Shown: positions 1 through 8,947, counted from the stretch's first letter. The stretch: DNA of 64,000 nucleotides from Brevundimonas lutea (GCF_003704105.1 NZ_QUOQ01000006.1:124001-188000), one strand, 5' to 3'. Numbers and translations are program-made. Notes: generated by a model not told the origin, from the letters alone.

Positions 1-998
1 TAGGCGATGCCGGCGCCCATCATGCCGGCGCCGAGGACCGCGACCTTCTTGGGGTCGGACTTGGGCTGATCGGCCGGCCGGACGGCGCCCTTGTCCAGCT
101 CCTGTTTCGACAGGAACAGCGACCGGATCATTCCCTGGGCCTGCGGCGTCATCAGGGTCTTGATGAAATAGCGCGTCTCGATGCGCAAAGCGGCGTCCAT
201 CGGCACCTGCACGCCTTCATAGACGGCCTTCATCAGATTGGTGACGGCGGGATAGTTGCCCCAGCTCTGCTTCCTGATCATGGCGTTGCCGACCAGAAAG
301 TTCTGGATGCCGGCCGGGTGATAGGGGCCGCCGCCGGGCAGTTTGAAGCTCTTCTCGTCCCACGGCTGGACGGCCTTGCCGCCGCCCTTGACCCAGGCCT
401 TGGCGGCCTCGACCGACTGACCCTTCTCCACGACGTCATGGACGATCCCGGCGCTTTTGGCGTCGTTGGGGCGGAAGGACTTGCCCTCGCTCATGGCCAT
501 CATGGCCGCCTGCACGCCGATCAGACGGGTCAGGCGCTGGGTGCCGCCGCCGCCGGGGAACAGGCCGACCTTGATCTCGGGCAGGCCCAGCTGGATCTTG
601 TTGTCGTTCTCGGTCACCCGGTAGTGGCAGGCGAGGGTCAGTTCGAGCCCGCCGCCCAGGGCCAGGCCGTTGATGGCGGCGGCGATCGGCTTGCCGCAGG
701 TCTCGAGGGCTCGCAGGGCGCCGTTCAGCCGCCAGCCCGCGTCATAGGCCGCTTGCAGGTCCGACCCGCCCAGCATGCCCGAGGCCATGTCGCCCAGGTC
801 CGCGCCGGCGCAGAAGCCCGAAGCCTTGCCCGAGGTCAGGACCGCGCCCTTGATGGCGTCGTCGGTCTTCACCCGTTCGACCCATTCGGGAATCTCCTTC
901 ATGACGCCGGAGGTCAGAGTGTTCATCGACCGCCTCGGCACGTCGAAGGTGATGAGCGCAATGCCGTCGGCGTCGACGTCGATCTTGAAGTTTTCCAT
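1..998 (-). CDS. fadJ: Multifunctional fatty-acid oxidation protein (enoyl-CoA hydratase / 3-hydroxyacyl-CoA dehydrogenase), partial
   Basis: The 332 visible codons cover the N-terminal crotonase (enoyl-CoA hydratase/isomerase) half, with the oxyanion-hole segments SGFCAGADLGDM and NGLALGGGLELTLA and the catalytic-region motif GLPEIKVGLFPGGGGTQRL. The last codons before the edge give KKVAVLGAGMMGAGIAY, the NAD-binding start of the 3-hydroxyacyl-CoA dehydrogenase domain, so this is a FadB/FadJ-type fusion that continues beyond base 1. It should catalyse steps two and three of beta-oxidation in the cytoplasm. It lies 176 bases downstream of a thiolase on the same strand, the usual FadA/FadI partner. 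I chose the ATG at 998 (MENFKIDV); an in-frame ATG at 1016 adds six residues. Confidence 0.93.
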   Translation of the reverse strand, partial: MENFKIDVDADGIALITFDVPRRSMNTLTSGVMKEIPEWVERVKTDDAIKGAVLTSGKASGFCAGADLGDMASGMLGGSDLQAAYDAGWRLNGALRALETCGKPIAAAINGLALGGGLELTLACHYRVTENDNKIQLGLPEIKVGLFPGGGGTQRLTRLIGVQAAMMAMSEGKSFRPNDAKSAGIVHDVVEKGQSVEAAKAWVKGGGKAVQPWDEKSFKLPGGGPYHPAGIQNFLVGNAMIRKQSWGNYPAVTNLMKAVYEGVQVPMDAALRIETRYFIKTLMTPQAQGMIRSLFLSKQELDKGAVRPADQPKSDPKKVAVLGAGMMGAGIA

Positions 999-1048
999 CG
1001 GCCGAAGGCCCTTCATTCTAGAACGTCAGCGCCGGGCTGACCGCAGTT

Positions 1049-1140
1049 GGTTCATCACAACGAACACGACGGGGGCACGGAGAGCACGACGGTAGCGGCG
1101 CGCGTTGTGATCGTCGTGACCTCGTTGTGACCGTCGTGAC
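1049..1140. repeat. Dispersed intergenic repeat, copy A
   Basis: Bases 1049-1073 match 44893-44917 exactly over 25 bases (core TTCATCACAACGAACACGAC). Downstream, 1103-1120 and 1123-1140 are two 18-base units of the form CGTTGTGAYCGTCGTGAC with a 20-base period, and they resemble the reverse complement of the core. The element fills most of the space between the thiolase stop and the fadJ start. I infer a mobile or structural intergenic repeat family; Caulobacter genomes are known to carry families of intergenic repeats. Confidence 0.7.
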
Positions 1141-1174
1141 GAACCCCTTTGAGCGCTGCCGCGCTCGACGAAAA

Positions 1175-2380
1175 TCAGACGCGTTCGATGACGGTGGCGG
1201 TGCCCATGCCGCCGCCGATGCACAGGGTGATCAGGGCGGTTTCCTTGTTCGAGCGCTCAAGCTCGTCCAGCACCACGCCGGTGATCATGGCCCCGGTGGC
1301 GCCCAGGGGATGGCCCATGGCGATGGCCCCGCCGCAGACGTTGATCTGGTCATGGGGGATGTCCAAGGCCTGCATGAAGCGCAGGACGACGGCGGCGAAG
1401 GCCTCGTTCAGCTCCCACAGGTCGATGTCGGACTTGGCCATGCCCAGCTTGCCGAGCAGCTTGTTGGCCACAAACTCCGGGCCGGTCAGCATGATCGACG
1501 GTTCCGAGCCGATCGAGGCTGCTCCCTTGATCCGCGCGCGGGGCTTGAGGCCCAGCGCCTTGCCGGCCTCCAGCGTGCCGATCAGCACACCGGCCGCGCC
1601 GTCGACGATGCCCGAGGAATTGCCCGGGGTATGGACGTGATTGACCCGCTCGACCTCGGGGTAGCGCTGGTTGATCACCGCATCGAAGGCCATCTCGCCC
1701 ATCATGGCGAAGGAGGGGTTCAGCCCGCCCAGGGTCTGCATGTCGGTGTTGGGGCGCACAGTCTCGTCGCGGTCCAGCTGAACCAGGCCCAGCTGGTTCT
1801 TCACCGGCACCACCGAGTTCTTGAACCGGCCTTCTTCCCACGAGCGGGCGGCGCGCTTGTGGCTCTCGACCGAATAGGCGTCGACGTCGTCGCGGGAAAA
1901 GCCCCATTTGGTGGCGATCATGTCGGCCGAGACGCCCTGGGGCACGAAATAGGTCGGAAAGGCCGAGGACGGATCGACCGGCCAGGCGCCGCCGTCCGAA
2001 CCCATCGGCACCCGGCTCATGGACTCGACCCCTCCGCCGACGGCGAAGTCGGCCTCGCCGGCCTTCACCTTGGCCGCCGCCATATTCACGGCCTCGAGGC
2101 CCGAAGCGCAGAAGCGGTTGATCTGGACGCCCGCCGTCTGCTGGCTCCAGCCGGCGTTAAGCACGGCGGTGCGGGCGATGTCGGCGCCCTGCTCGCCGAT
2201 CGGGGCGACGCAGCCCAGGATGACGTCGTCGACCTTGGAGGTGTCGAGCTCATTGCGCTCGCGCAACGCCTCCAGCACTTGGGAGGCGAGACTCAGGGCC
2301 GTGATCTCGTGCAGCGAGCCGTCCTTCTTGCCCTTGCCGCGCGGCGTGCGAACGGCGTCGAAGATATAGGCGTCGGCCAT
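1175..2380 (-). CDS. fadI: Acetyl-CoA C-acyltransferase (thiolase)
   Basis: This 401-residue protein is full length for a biosynthetic/degradative thiolase. The nucleophilic Cys91 sits in NRFCASGLEAVN, His357 in GGAIAMGHPLGATGA, and the second catalytic Cys387 in TLCIGGGMG near the C-terminus. It cleaves 3-ketoacyl-CoA to acetyl-CoA and a shortened acyl-CoA. It precedes the fadJ-type gene on the same strand, so the two probably work as a beta-oxidation pair. The start ATG at 2380 gives the standard MADAYIFDAVRTPRGK beginning. A candidate LiuR-type operator lies about 130 bases upstream. Whether fadA or fadI is the better symbol cannot be settled from sequence alone. Confidence 0.93.
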   Translation of the reverse strand: MADAYIFDAVRTPRGKGKKDGSLHEITALSLASQVLEALRERNELDTSKVDDVILGCVAPIGEQGADIARTAVLNAGWSQQTAGVQINRFCASGLEAVNMAAAKVKAGEADFAVGGGVESMSRVPMGSDGGAWPVDPSSAFPTYFVPQGVSADMIATKWGFSRDDVDAYSVESHKRAARSWEEGRFKNSVVPVKNQLGLVQLDRDETVRPNTDMQTLGGLNPSFAMMGEMAFDAVINQRYPEVERVNHVHTPGNSSGIVDGAAGVLIGTLEAGKALGLKPRARIKGAASIGSEPSIMLTGPEFVANKLLGKLGMAKSDIDLWELNEAFAAVVLRFMQALDIPHDQINVCGGAIAMGHPLGATGAMITGVVLDELERSNKETALITLCIGGGMGTATVIERV

Positions 2381-2507
2381 GAGAACTCATCCTTGCTGGG
2401 CCCTATCGCTCGCCGCGCGGCGGCTCGCTGCTTGAGGACCATGGACTCTATCGCGGCTGGCGAAAGGAGCGGAAAGTGCGGAAACGAAACTGGCTCGTCA
2501 GAAACCC

Positions 2508-2532
2508 TACGTTTACGTCAACGTCAAGTAAC
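2508..2532. promoter_or_regulatory. Candidate LiuR/FadR-like operator upstream of the thiolase-fadJ unit
   Basis: The minus strand reads TTGACGTTGACGTAAACGTA, with repeated ACGT cores at roughly 6-base spacing. It resembles the ACGT-rich sites described for MerR-family LiuR regulators of fatty-acid and branched-chain amino-acid degradation in proteobacteria. It stands in the 172-base gap between polA and the thiolase, where the thiolase promoter must be. The regulator itself is not in the window. Confidence 0.45.
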
Positions 2533-2552
2533 GATCCCGGGGACCGCCTGGA

Positions 2553-5465
2553 TCAGTGCGCCTCGTCCCAGTTGCCGGCGGCCTTGGCCTCGACCACCAG
2601 GGGCACGCTCAGATCGACGGCCGGCAGAGGCGCCTGCTCCATCACCCGCCGGATTACGGTCATGGCGGCCTCGCCTTCCGCCTCCGGGGCCTCGAACACC
2701 AGTTCGTCGTGGACCTGAAGCAGCATGCGGGTCTTGAGGCCGGCCTTGGCCAAGGCGCCCGGCATGCGGATCATGGCGCGGCGGATGATGTCGGCCGCGG
2801 CGCCCTGGATCGGCGCGTTGATCGCGGCCCGCTCGCCGAACTGCCGCTCGGCGCCCGACTTGGAATGGATGGCGGGGATGGGGATGCGGCGGCCGAACAG
2901 GGTCCAGACCACGCCTGACTCGCGCACCGCCTTTCGCGTCGCGTCCATATAGGCGCGGATGCCGGGGAAGCGTTCGAAATAGGTCTTGATATAGGCCCCG
3001 GCCTCGCCCTGATCGATGCCCAGCTGGTTGGACAGACCAAAGGCCGAGATGCCGTAGACGATGCCGAAATTGATGGCCTTGGCGCGGCGCCGCGTCTCCG
3101 GGTCCATGCTCTCGACCGGCACGCCGAACATCTCGGACGCCGTGGCCGTGTGGATGTCGATCCCGGCCTGAAAGGCGCGCTTCAGCTCCGGGATGTCGCC
3201 GATGTGGGCCAGCAGGCGAAGTTCGATCTGGCTGTAGTCGGCCGAGATCAGCACATGGCCCGGCGCGGCCACGAAGGCCTGGCGGATCTGGCGGCCCGTC
3301 TCGGTGCGGATCGGGATGTTCTGCAGATTGGGGTCCGACGACGCCAGCCGTCCGGTCGAGGCGGCGGCCAGCTGGTAGGAGGTGTGGACGCGGTTGGTGT
3401 TGTCATCCATCGCCTCGATCAGCGCGTCGGTATAGGTGCCCTTCAGCTTGGACAGTTGGCGCCAGTCCAGGATGGCGCGCGGCAGCTCATGGGTCAGCGC
3501 CAGCTCCTCCAGCACGCTGGCCACCGTGCCCCATTGGCCGGACGCGGTCTTCTTGCCGCCCCGCAGGCCCATCTCGCCGAACAGGATGTCGCCGATCTGG
3601 CGGGGCGAGCCGACATTGAAGGGCCGACCCGCCAGCCGATGCGCATCTTCCTCCAGCTCGGCCATGCGGCGCCCGAAGGTCGAGGACAGGGACTTCAGCC
3701 GGTCGGGATCGACCCGAATGCCGGCCAGCTCCATGTCGGCCAGCACCGCAGGCATGCCACGCTCCAGCGTCTCATAGACGGTGGTCAGTCGCTCGGCGGC
3801 GAGGCGTGGTTTCAGGATGCGCCACAGCCGCAGGGTCACGTCGGCGTCCTCTGCGGCGTAGCAGGTCGCCGGTTTCAGCTCGACGTGTTTGAAACTCTTC
3901 TGGTTCTTGCCGGTCCCGGCCACGGACTTGAAGGCGATCGGCTCGTGACCCAGGTGCAGCCGCGCCAGTTCGTCCATGCCGTGGCCGTGCTCGGCGCCGT
4001 CCAGCACGTAGGAGATCAGCATGGTGTCGTCGATCGGCGCCACGCGGACGCCGCGGCGGGCCATGACGGCGATGTCGTATTTGATGTTCTGGCCGACCTT
4101 GAGGACCGCCGGGTCCTCCAGCAGCGTCTTCAGCCTAGCCAGGGCGGTCGGCTTGTCGATCTGGGTCAGGGGCGGGCGCGTGTCCGCCTCGCCGCCGAAG
4201 TCCAGCCCGCCCGACCCTTCGAGCGGCGCGTTCTCATGGGTCAGGGGAATGTAACAGGCGTCATTCGGCCCCAGCGCCAGCGATACGCCGCAGAGGCCCG
4301 CGTGGCTGGACGACAGGGCGTCGGTCTCGGTGTCGAACCCAATGACCCCCGCCTCGCGCGCCCGGGCGATCCAGGCGTCCAGCTCCTCCAGCGTCTGAAG
4401 ACAGACATAGGCGTCGGTGTCGAAGGTCTGCGCCTCGACCGGCGCGGCCTCCTTGGGCGCATACCGGGTGGTCAGGACCGGAGCCGAGGGCGCGCGGGCG
4501 AAGGCCGAGCCCTCCTTCTGCGGCGCCTTGCCGTCGCCGACGCGGTGCCTCAGCGAGCGAAACTCCATCGTGTCGAGGAAGGCGGCCAGAACCGCCGGAT
4601 CGGGATCGCGCACGGCGAAATCGTCGATCGGCTCGGGCGCCGGGGCGTCACAGGTCAGGCGCACCAGTTCGCGGCTCAGCCGGATCTGATCGGCGAACCC
4701 GATCAGGGTCTCGCGCCGCTTGGGCTGTTTGATCTCCCCGGCGCGGGCCAGTAGCGTGTCGAGGTCGCCATACTCGCCCAGCAACTGGGCCGCCGTCTTG
4801 GGGCCGATGCCGGGAGCGCCGGGCACATTGTCGACGCTGTCGCCGATCAGGGCCTGGAGATCGACCATCTTGTCCGGGGTGACGCCGAATTTCTCCATCA
4901 CCGCGTCCTCGCCCAGGACGCGGTCCTTCATCGGATCCCACATGACCACGCCGCCGCCGATCAGCTGCATCAGGTCCTTGTCGGACGACACAATGACGGC
5001 CTCGCCGCCCATGTCGCGTGCCTTGCAGGCATAGGTGGCGATCAGGTCGTCGGCCTCGTAGCCGGGCAGTTCGACGCAATGGACGCCGAACGCCGCCGTC
5101 GCCTCGCGCACCAGCGGAAACTGCGGGATCAGGTCCTCGGGCGGCGGCGGGCGGTGGGCCTTGTACTGGTCGTACAGGTCGTTGCGGAACGTCCTCTCCG
5201 AATGGTCAAAGATGGCCACCAGATGGGTGGGGCCGTCCTCGCCCTTCATGTCGCGGATCAGTTTCCACAGCATGTTGCAGTAGCCCTGGACCGCGCCGAC
5301 CGGCAGGCCGTCGGACTTGCGCGTCAGGGGCGGCAGGGCGTGATAGGCCCGGAAGATATAGGCCGAGGCGTCGATCATCCACAGCCGCAGGGCCGGCCCG
5401 TCCTGGGTCAGGGGGCGATCCTCAGCGGGCGTTTCAGCGGCGGCGGGTTCGGCGACATCGGACAT
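2553..5465 (-). CDS. polA: DNA polymerase I
   Basis: This is a 970-residue three-domain polymerase. The 5'-3' exonuclease domain begins at LWMIDASAYIFRAYHALPPL near the N-terminus. The 3'-5' proofreading domain keeps the acidic motif GFDTETDAL, so proofreading is predicted to be active. The polymerase domain carries SADYSQIELR, KAINFGIVYG and QVHDELVFE (motifs A, B and C). It acts in Okazaki-fragment processing and excision repair. I prefer the ATG at 5465 (MSDVAEPAA). An in-frame TTG at 5525 would add 20 residues and abut the upstream VOC gene's stop, and neither start has a clear ribosome binding site. Confidence 0.96.
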   Translation of the reverse strand: MSDVAEPAAAETPAEDRPLTQDGPALRLWMIDASAYIFRAYHALPPLTRKSDGLPVGAVQGYCNMLWKLIRDMKGEDGPTHLVAIFDHSERTFRNDLYDQYKAHRPPPPEDLIPQFPLVREATAAFGVHCVELPGYEADDLIATYACKARDMGGEAVIVSSDKDLMQLIGGGVVMWDPMKDRVLGEDAVMEKFGVTPDKMVDLQALIGDSVDNVPGAPGIGPKTAAQLLGEYGDLDTLLARAGEIKQPKRRETLIGFADQIRLSRELVRLTCDAPAPEPIDDFAVRDPDPAVLAAFLDTMEFRSLRHRVGDGKAPQKEGSAFARAPSAPVLTTRYAPKEAAPVEAQTFDTDAYVCLQTLEELDAWIARAREAGVIGFDTETDALSSSHAGLCGVSLALGPNDACYIPLTHENAPLEGSGGLDFGGEADTRPPLTQIDKPTALARLKTLLEDPAVLKVGQNIKYDIAVMARRGVRVAPIDDTMLISYVLDGAEHGHGMDELARLHLGHEPIAFKSVAGTGKNQKSFKHVELKPATCYAAEDADVTLRLWRILKPRLAAERLTTVYETLERGMPAVLADMELAGIRVDPDRLKSLSSTFGRRMAELEEDAHRLAGRPFNVGSPRQIGDILFGEMGLRGGKKTASGQWGTVASVLEELALTHELPRAILDWRQLSKLKGTYTDALIEAMDDNTNRVHTSYQLAAASTGRLASSDPNLQNIPIRTETGRQIRQAFVAAPGHVLISADYSQIELRLLAHIGDIPELKRAFQAGIDIHTATASEMFGVPVESMDPETRRRAKAINFGIVYGISAFGLSNQLGIDQGEAGAYIKTYFERFPGIRAYMDATRKAVRESGVVWTLFGRRIPIPAIHSKSGAERQFGERAAINAPIQGAAADIIRRAMIRMPGALAKAGLKTRMLLQVHDELVFEAPEAEGEAAMTVIRRVMEQAPLPAVDLSVPLVVEAKAAGNWDEAH

Positions 5466-5521
5466 GGCGCAAACATAGGCGCAGGCGAGCGCGCCGTCAT
5501 CGGGGCTCCGTCGTGGTTCGC

Positions 5522-5902
5522 TCAATCCGCCTGATGGCAGACCGCCTCGATATTCATCCCGTCCGGGTCGAGGACGAAGGCTGCGTAGTAATCCGCGCCA
5601 TACTGGGACCTGAGACCGGGCGCCCCGTTGTCGCGCCCTCCGGCCGCGAGGGCGGCGGCATGAAAGGCGTCGACCTGCTTTCGGTCCTCGGCGCGAAAGG
5701 CCACATGAGCGCCCACGCCCGGCGCGCGGTCCTCGGCGATGACGAACTCCGGCACGCCGCCGATGCCGAACATGACCACCCGACCGCCGCCTTCATTCGT
5801 CACCTCCGCGACCACGGCGAAACCAAGCGGGGCAAGCGCCGCTTCGTAGAACCGTTGCGACCGGTCCAGATCCGAAACGTCGAGGCCCAGATGGTCGATC
5901 AT
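5522..5902 (-). CDS. VOC family (glyoxalase/bleomycin resistance-like) protein
   Basis: A 126-residue single-domain vicinal-oxygen-chelate protein. It opens with MIDHLGLDVSDLDRSQRFYE and closes with AAFVLDPDGMNIEAVCH, the beta-alpha-beta-beta-beta paired halves of the fold, with a metal-ligand-type His at residue 4 and a Glu near the C-terminus. The family includes lyases, dioxygenases and binding proteins, so the substrate is unknown. Its stop lies 3 bases beyond the alternative TTG start of polA, and its start is 4 bases from the stop of the sugar dehydrogenase gene, so it may be cotranscribed with both. Confidence 0.85.
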   Translation of the reverse strand: MIDHLGLDVSDLDRSQRFYEAALAPLGFAVVAEVTNEGGGRVVMFGIGGVPEFVIAEDRAPGVGAHVAFRAEDRKQVDAFHAAALAAGGRDNGAPGLRSQYGADYYAAFVLDPDGMNIEAVCHQAD

Positions 5903-5906
5903 GGCG

Positions 5907-7145
5907 TCAGCCCGGAGTGACGCGCACCAGCTTGCCGTCGTCCTCGTCGGTGATGACCCAGACCGAGCCGTCGGACGCCACCGCGACGTCTCGAATTCGC
6001 TCGCCCAGATCGGTCAGCAGCCGCTCCTCGCCGACCACCCGGTCGCCGTCCATGACCAGACGCACCAGTTGCTTGTCCCGCAGTCCCGAGGCGAGGGCGT
6101 TCCCGCGCCAGCCGGGGAACATCGCGCCGTCGTAGAACACCATCCCGCCGGGCCCGATCACGGGATCCCAGTAGTACTCCGGTTGCTCCAGACCTTCGCG
6201 GGCGGTGATGCCCTCGTTGATCTGGCCGCCGCGATATTCGATGCCATAGGCGATGATCGGCCAGCCGTAGTTCTGGCCGGCCTCGGTCAGGTTCAGCTCG
6301 TCGCCGCCGCGGGTGCCGTGCTCGATGGTCCACAGCTGATCGCCGCGCATGGCCGCGCCCTGGACGTTGCGATGACCCAGCGACCAGATTTCCGGCAGGG
6401 CGCCGTCCTGACCGACGAAGGGGTTGTCGGCCGGCGCCGAGCCATCGGCATTGATGCGGATCACCTTGCCCATGTGAGAGCCCAGGTCCTGGGCCTGGGG
6501 GCGCATCGGGGCGTCCGAACGATCGCCCAGGGTGATGAACAGCCGCCCGCCGGGATCGAACGCCAGGGCCGAGCCGAAATGCTTGTCGCCGTCGTAGTCG
6601 GGCGTGGCCCGGAACACGACCTCGACATTTTCCAGCCGGCTCATGTCGTCCGAGAGCCGGCCGCGCGCCACCGAGGTGGCGTTGCCGCCCTCGCGCTGTT
6701 CGGAGAAGGACCAGTAGACCAGGCGATCCTGGGCGAAGCCGGGGCTGAGCGCCACATCCAGCAGGCCGCCCTGGCCGCGCGCGACCACGGCCGGGACGCC
6801 CTGGATCGGCTCGCCGACCTGACCGCTGGCCGATATCACCCGCATGCGGCCCGGCCGTTCAGTGACCAGCCAGTTTCCGTCCGGCAGTTGGGCCAGGCCC
6901 CATGGGTGCTCCAGGCCCGAGGCGACCACCGTGTGGCTAACCTCGACGTCGGACACCACGCCCGGCGCGCGGGTCTGTCCCTCGAAGGCGGGCCGCTGGT
7001 CCGGAGCATTGGCGGGGCGCGTTTCCAGCGGTTCTCCCGCGGCAGTCGCCTGCGTGGCGTCCTGACCGTTGGCTCCGCAGGCCACCAGCGCGAGGGCGGC
7101 GGCGGAGGCGGCGAAGAGGGCGGGGCGGCGGAGCGTGCGGCGCAT
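5907..7145 (-). CDS. PQQ-dependent sugar/aldose dehydrogenase-like lipoprotein (YliI family)
   Basis: A 412-residue protein with a lipoprotein signal: after MRRTLRR a hydrophobic run ends in LVAC with the lipidated Cys at residue 23. The body is a six-bladed beta-propeller of the soluble glucose/sorbosone dehydrogenase family, with HPWGLAQLPDGNWLVTERPG, GGLLDVALSPGF, HFGSALAFDPGGRLFITLGD and IWSLGHRNVQGAA. It should oxidise an aldose with PQQ in the periplasm, anchored to a membrane. No PQQ biosynthesis genes are in the window. AAGGA 8 bases before the ATG supports the start. Confidence 0.9.
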   Translation of the reverse strand: MRRTLRRPALFAASAAALALVACGANGQDATQATAAGEPLETRPANAPDQRPAFEGQTRAPGVVSDVEVSHTVVASGLEHPWGLAQLPDGNWLVTERPGRMRVISASGQVGEPIQGVPAVVARGQGGLLDVALSPGFAQDRLVYWSFSEQREGGNATSVARGRLSDDMSRLENVEVVFRATPDYDGDKHFGSALAFDPGGRLFITLGDRSDAPMRPQAQDLGSHMGKVIRINADGSAPADNPFVGQDGALPEIWSLGHRNVQGAAMRGDQLWTIEHGTRGGDELNLTEAGQNYGWPIIAYGIEYRGGQINEGITAREGLEQPEYYWDPVIGPGGMVFYDGAMFPGWRGNALASGLRDKQLVRLVMDGDRVVGEERLLTDLGERIRDVAVASDGSVWVITDEDDGKLVRVTPG

Positions 7146-7321
7146 GGTCGGTGTCCTTGCGAAGGTATGGAAATCCAGCGAACCAAGAATGACGGCTCAC
7201 GGCAACCGTTCCTGCGACCGATCGCCTCCGCCTCTCCATTTGCACGCGCCGCTTGAATAGCGGGGGCGTGGGCGATATAGGCCTCGCTCTCTCGCGCCGG
7301 CCCTCGAACGCCGGCTGCCGG

Positions 7322-7398
7322 GGCTGGGTAGCTCAGCTGGTTAGAGCGGTGGATTCATAACCCACAGGTCGGCGGTTCAAGCCCGCCCCCAGCCACCA
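7322..7398 (+). tRNA. tRNA-Met (CAT, elongator)
   Basis: A 77-base cloverleaf with encoded CCA. Acceptor arms GGCTGGG and CCCAGCC pair fully, the D arm is GCTCAGCTGGTTAGAGC, the T arm is GGCGG-TTCAAGC-CCGCC, and anticodon CAT lies at 7356-7358. G1-C72 pairing and the absence of the three-GC anticodon stem mark it as elongator rather than initiator. The pair closing the anticodon loop is an A-C mismatch (7353/7361). Confidence 0.97.
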
Positions 7399-7405
7399 TT
7401 CTCCA

Positions 7406-8077
7406 TCATCGCGCGGTCAGAAAACTGGCCACGGTCAGGCGACCTTCGCGCACGTCGCGCGGCGGCGGCGCGGTGTTGCTGATCTCGGCGCAATGCAGCA
7501 GCCGGCTCCGATAGACGATGGCGCGATTGAAGACAGGGTCGAAGCGCGCTGTCCGTTTAAACAGGGGCGTATCTCCGGCGATATAGGCGGGTTCCGGCTC
7601 TCCCAACCGATCAAAGTCCTGTGTAAGGGCGTCGAAATAGACGTCGCGTCGGGCCTGGTCGATCGTTTCAAACCCCGTCGATCGGTGCCTGTAGAAGGCC
7701 GTGCCTCCATGATCGCGCTGCGACAGATAGTGGACCACCGCGATCAAGCCCGGCTCCACGCCATCGACGTGGGGGATGCGCTGGCCGAGGCTGAGCGTCT
7801 CGGGCGCGGAATCGGCGAGCGACCACAGACCCCGGGTCACCGACATGCGCTCGCGCGCCCCGAACACCTCGGCCGCAACCTGCGCCAAGATCGGACCAAC
7901 GACCTGAAAATAGTCTGGCGGGACCGGGGCCCGGACGCCGGGATAGTATTCGCCGCGCGGCGTCAGCACCGAGCGTTCGGCCTCGCGGATCAGGCCGTCA
8001 GGGTCAGGATGGAAGTCCTCGATGACAACGACGGGTTCAGCCTCGTCGCCAATCTTCTCGACGCGGATGCTCGGCAT
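7406..8077 (-). CDS. DUF6445-like protein, probable 2-oxoglutarate/Fe(II) oxygenase fold
   Basis: A 223-residue cytoplasmic protein. IPHVDGVEPGLIAVVHYLS puts His103 and Asp105 in an HxD arrangement, and YRSRLLHCAEIS gives His195 on a later strand, which is the facial triad spacing of 2OG-Fe(II) oxygenases. I recognise the overall pattern as DUF6445, often found near flavin halogenases and TonB receptors in Caulobacterales and Xanthomonadales; here it stands apart from the halogenase at 25.9 kb. The substrate is unknown, and catalytic activity is inferred only from the triad. Its start lies 64 bases from the stop of the two-domain VOC gene upstream, so cotranscription is possible. Confidence 0.75.
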   Translation of the reverse strand: MPSIRVEKIGDEAEPVVVIEDFHPDPDGLIREAERSVLTPRGEYYPGVRAPVPPDYFQVVGPILAQVAAEVFGARERMSVTRGLWSLADSAPETLSLGQRIPHVDGVEPGLIAVVHYLSQRDHGGTAFYRHRSTGFETIDQARRDVYFDALTQDFDRLGEPEPAYIAGDTPLFKRTARFDPVFNRAIVYRSRLLHCAEISNTAPPPRDVREGRLTVASFLTAR

Positions 8078-8140
8078 GGTCGGGGCTCTCGGCGACGACG
8101 GGGAGCGTCAGACTAGCGTCCGGCGCATCCGGCGTCATCG

Positions 8141-8935
8141 TCAGCTCCCGCGCGGGCCGACCACGGCGAAACGCGCTCCTTCGGGATCCTGGGCCGCCAC
8201 GATGAACTCCCCTCCCGGGATCTCCTGGGGCCCATGCAGCACGGCGCCGCCGGCGGACGTCACCCGATTCAGGGCGGCGTCGATATCTTCCACCCCGAAG
8301 TAGAACAGCCAGTTGGGTCGGTCGCCGGGCATGTGGCGCATAACGGCGCCGAAGCTCTGCTCGCCGCGATCCAGCATCTGATAGTCGCCCAGCTCGCCCA
8401 TCGGCATGGCTTCTCCCTTGGTCCAGCCGAAATGCCGGGCATAGAAGTCCTCGGCGGCTTTCGGATCTGAGGTGGCCAGTTCGTTCCACCGACAGTGCCC
8501 GGCACGGTCGGCAGACCAGGCCCGGCTGGCCTCTTCAGAGGCGCCGCGCATGATGGTGAACACCGCGCCCTGCGGATCGGCGACCACGGCAAACCGACCG
8601 ACGCCCGGGATGTCCGTCGGCGGCACGAACCGCTGGCCGCCGTCGGCGACGATGGCGTCGACCATGGCGTCCGGATCGTCGACACCGATGTAACCGACCC
8701 ATCCGGGCTCGCCCGCCTGGCAGTCGTTGTCCTCGGGCAGGGCCATCAGACCGGCCACCTCTACGCCGTCGCCGGCCGTGAACAGCCGGTAGTCGCCCTG
8801 ATCGTCAGAGCCGAAGGTGCGGGCCTTCCACCCCAGCACTTCGCCATAGAAGGCCTGGGCCCGATCAGGGTCGCGGACCATCAGCTCGTACCAGATGAAG
8901 GCGCCGGACTGACCGGAAGGGTGCGGTTTGGTCAT
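8141..8935 (-). CDS. Two-domain VOC family protein
   Basis: A 264-residue protein built from two glyoxalase-like modules. Module one has GAFIWYELMVRDPDRAQAFYGEVLGW and ends in VVADPQGAVFTIM; module two has CRWNELATSDPKAAEDFYARHFGW and ends in AAQDPEGARFAVVG. This tandem form matches proteins often annotated as 27-kDa antigen or hydroxylase-like, function unproven. It lies 12 bases downstream of the DUF1428 gene on the same strand and is probably cotranscribed with it, downstream of the MarR-flanked promoter region. Confidence 0.88.
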   Translation of the reverse strand: MTKPHPSGQSGAFIWYELMVRDPDRAQAFYGEVLGWKARTFGSDDQGDYRLFTAGDGVEVAGLMALPEDNDCQAGEPGWVGYIGVDDPDAMVDAIVADGGQRFVPPTDIPGVGRFAVVADPQGAVFTIMRGASEEASRAWSADRAGHCRWNELATSDPKAAEDFYARHFGWTKGEAMPMGELGDYQMLDRGEQSFGAVMRHMPGDRPNWLFYFGVEDIDAALNRVTSAGGAVLHGPQEIPGGEFIVAAQDPEGARFAVVGPRGS

Positions 8936-8947
8936 CGTCCCGTCTCC

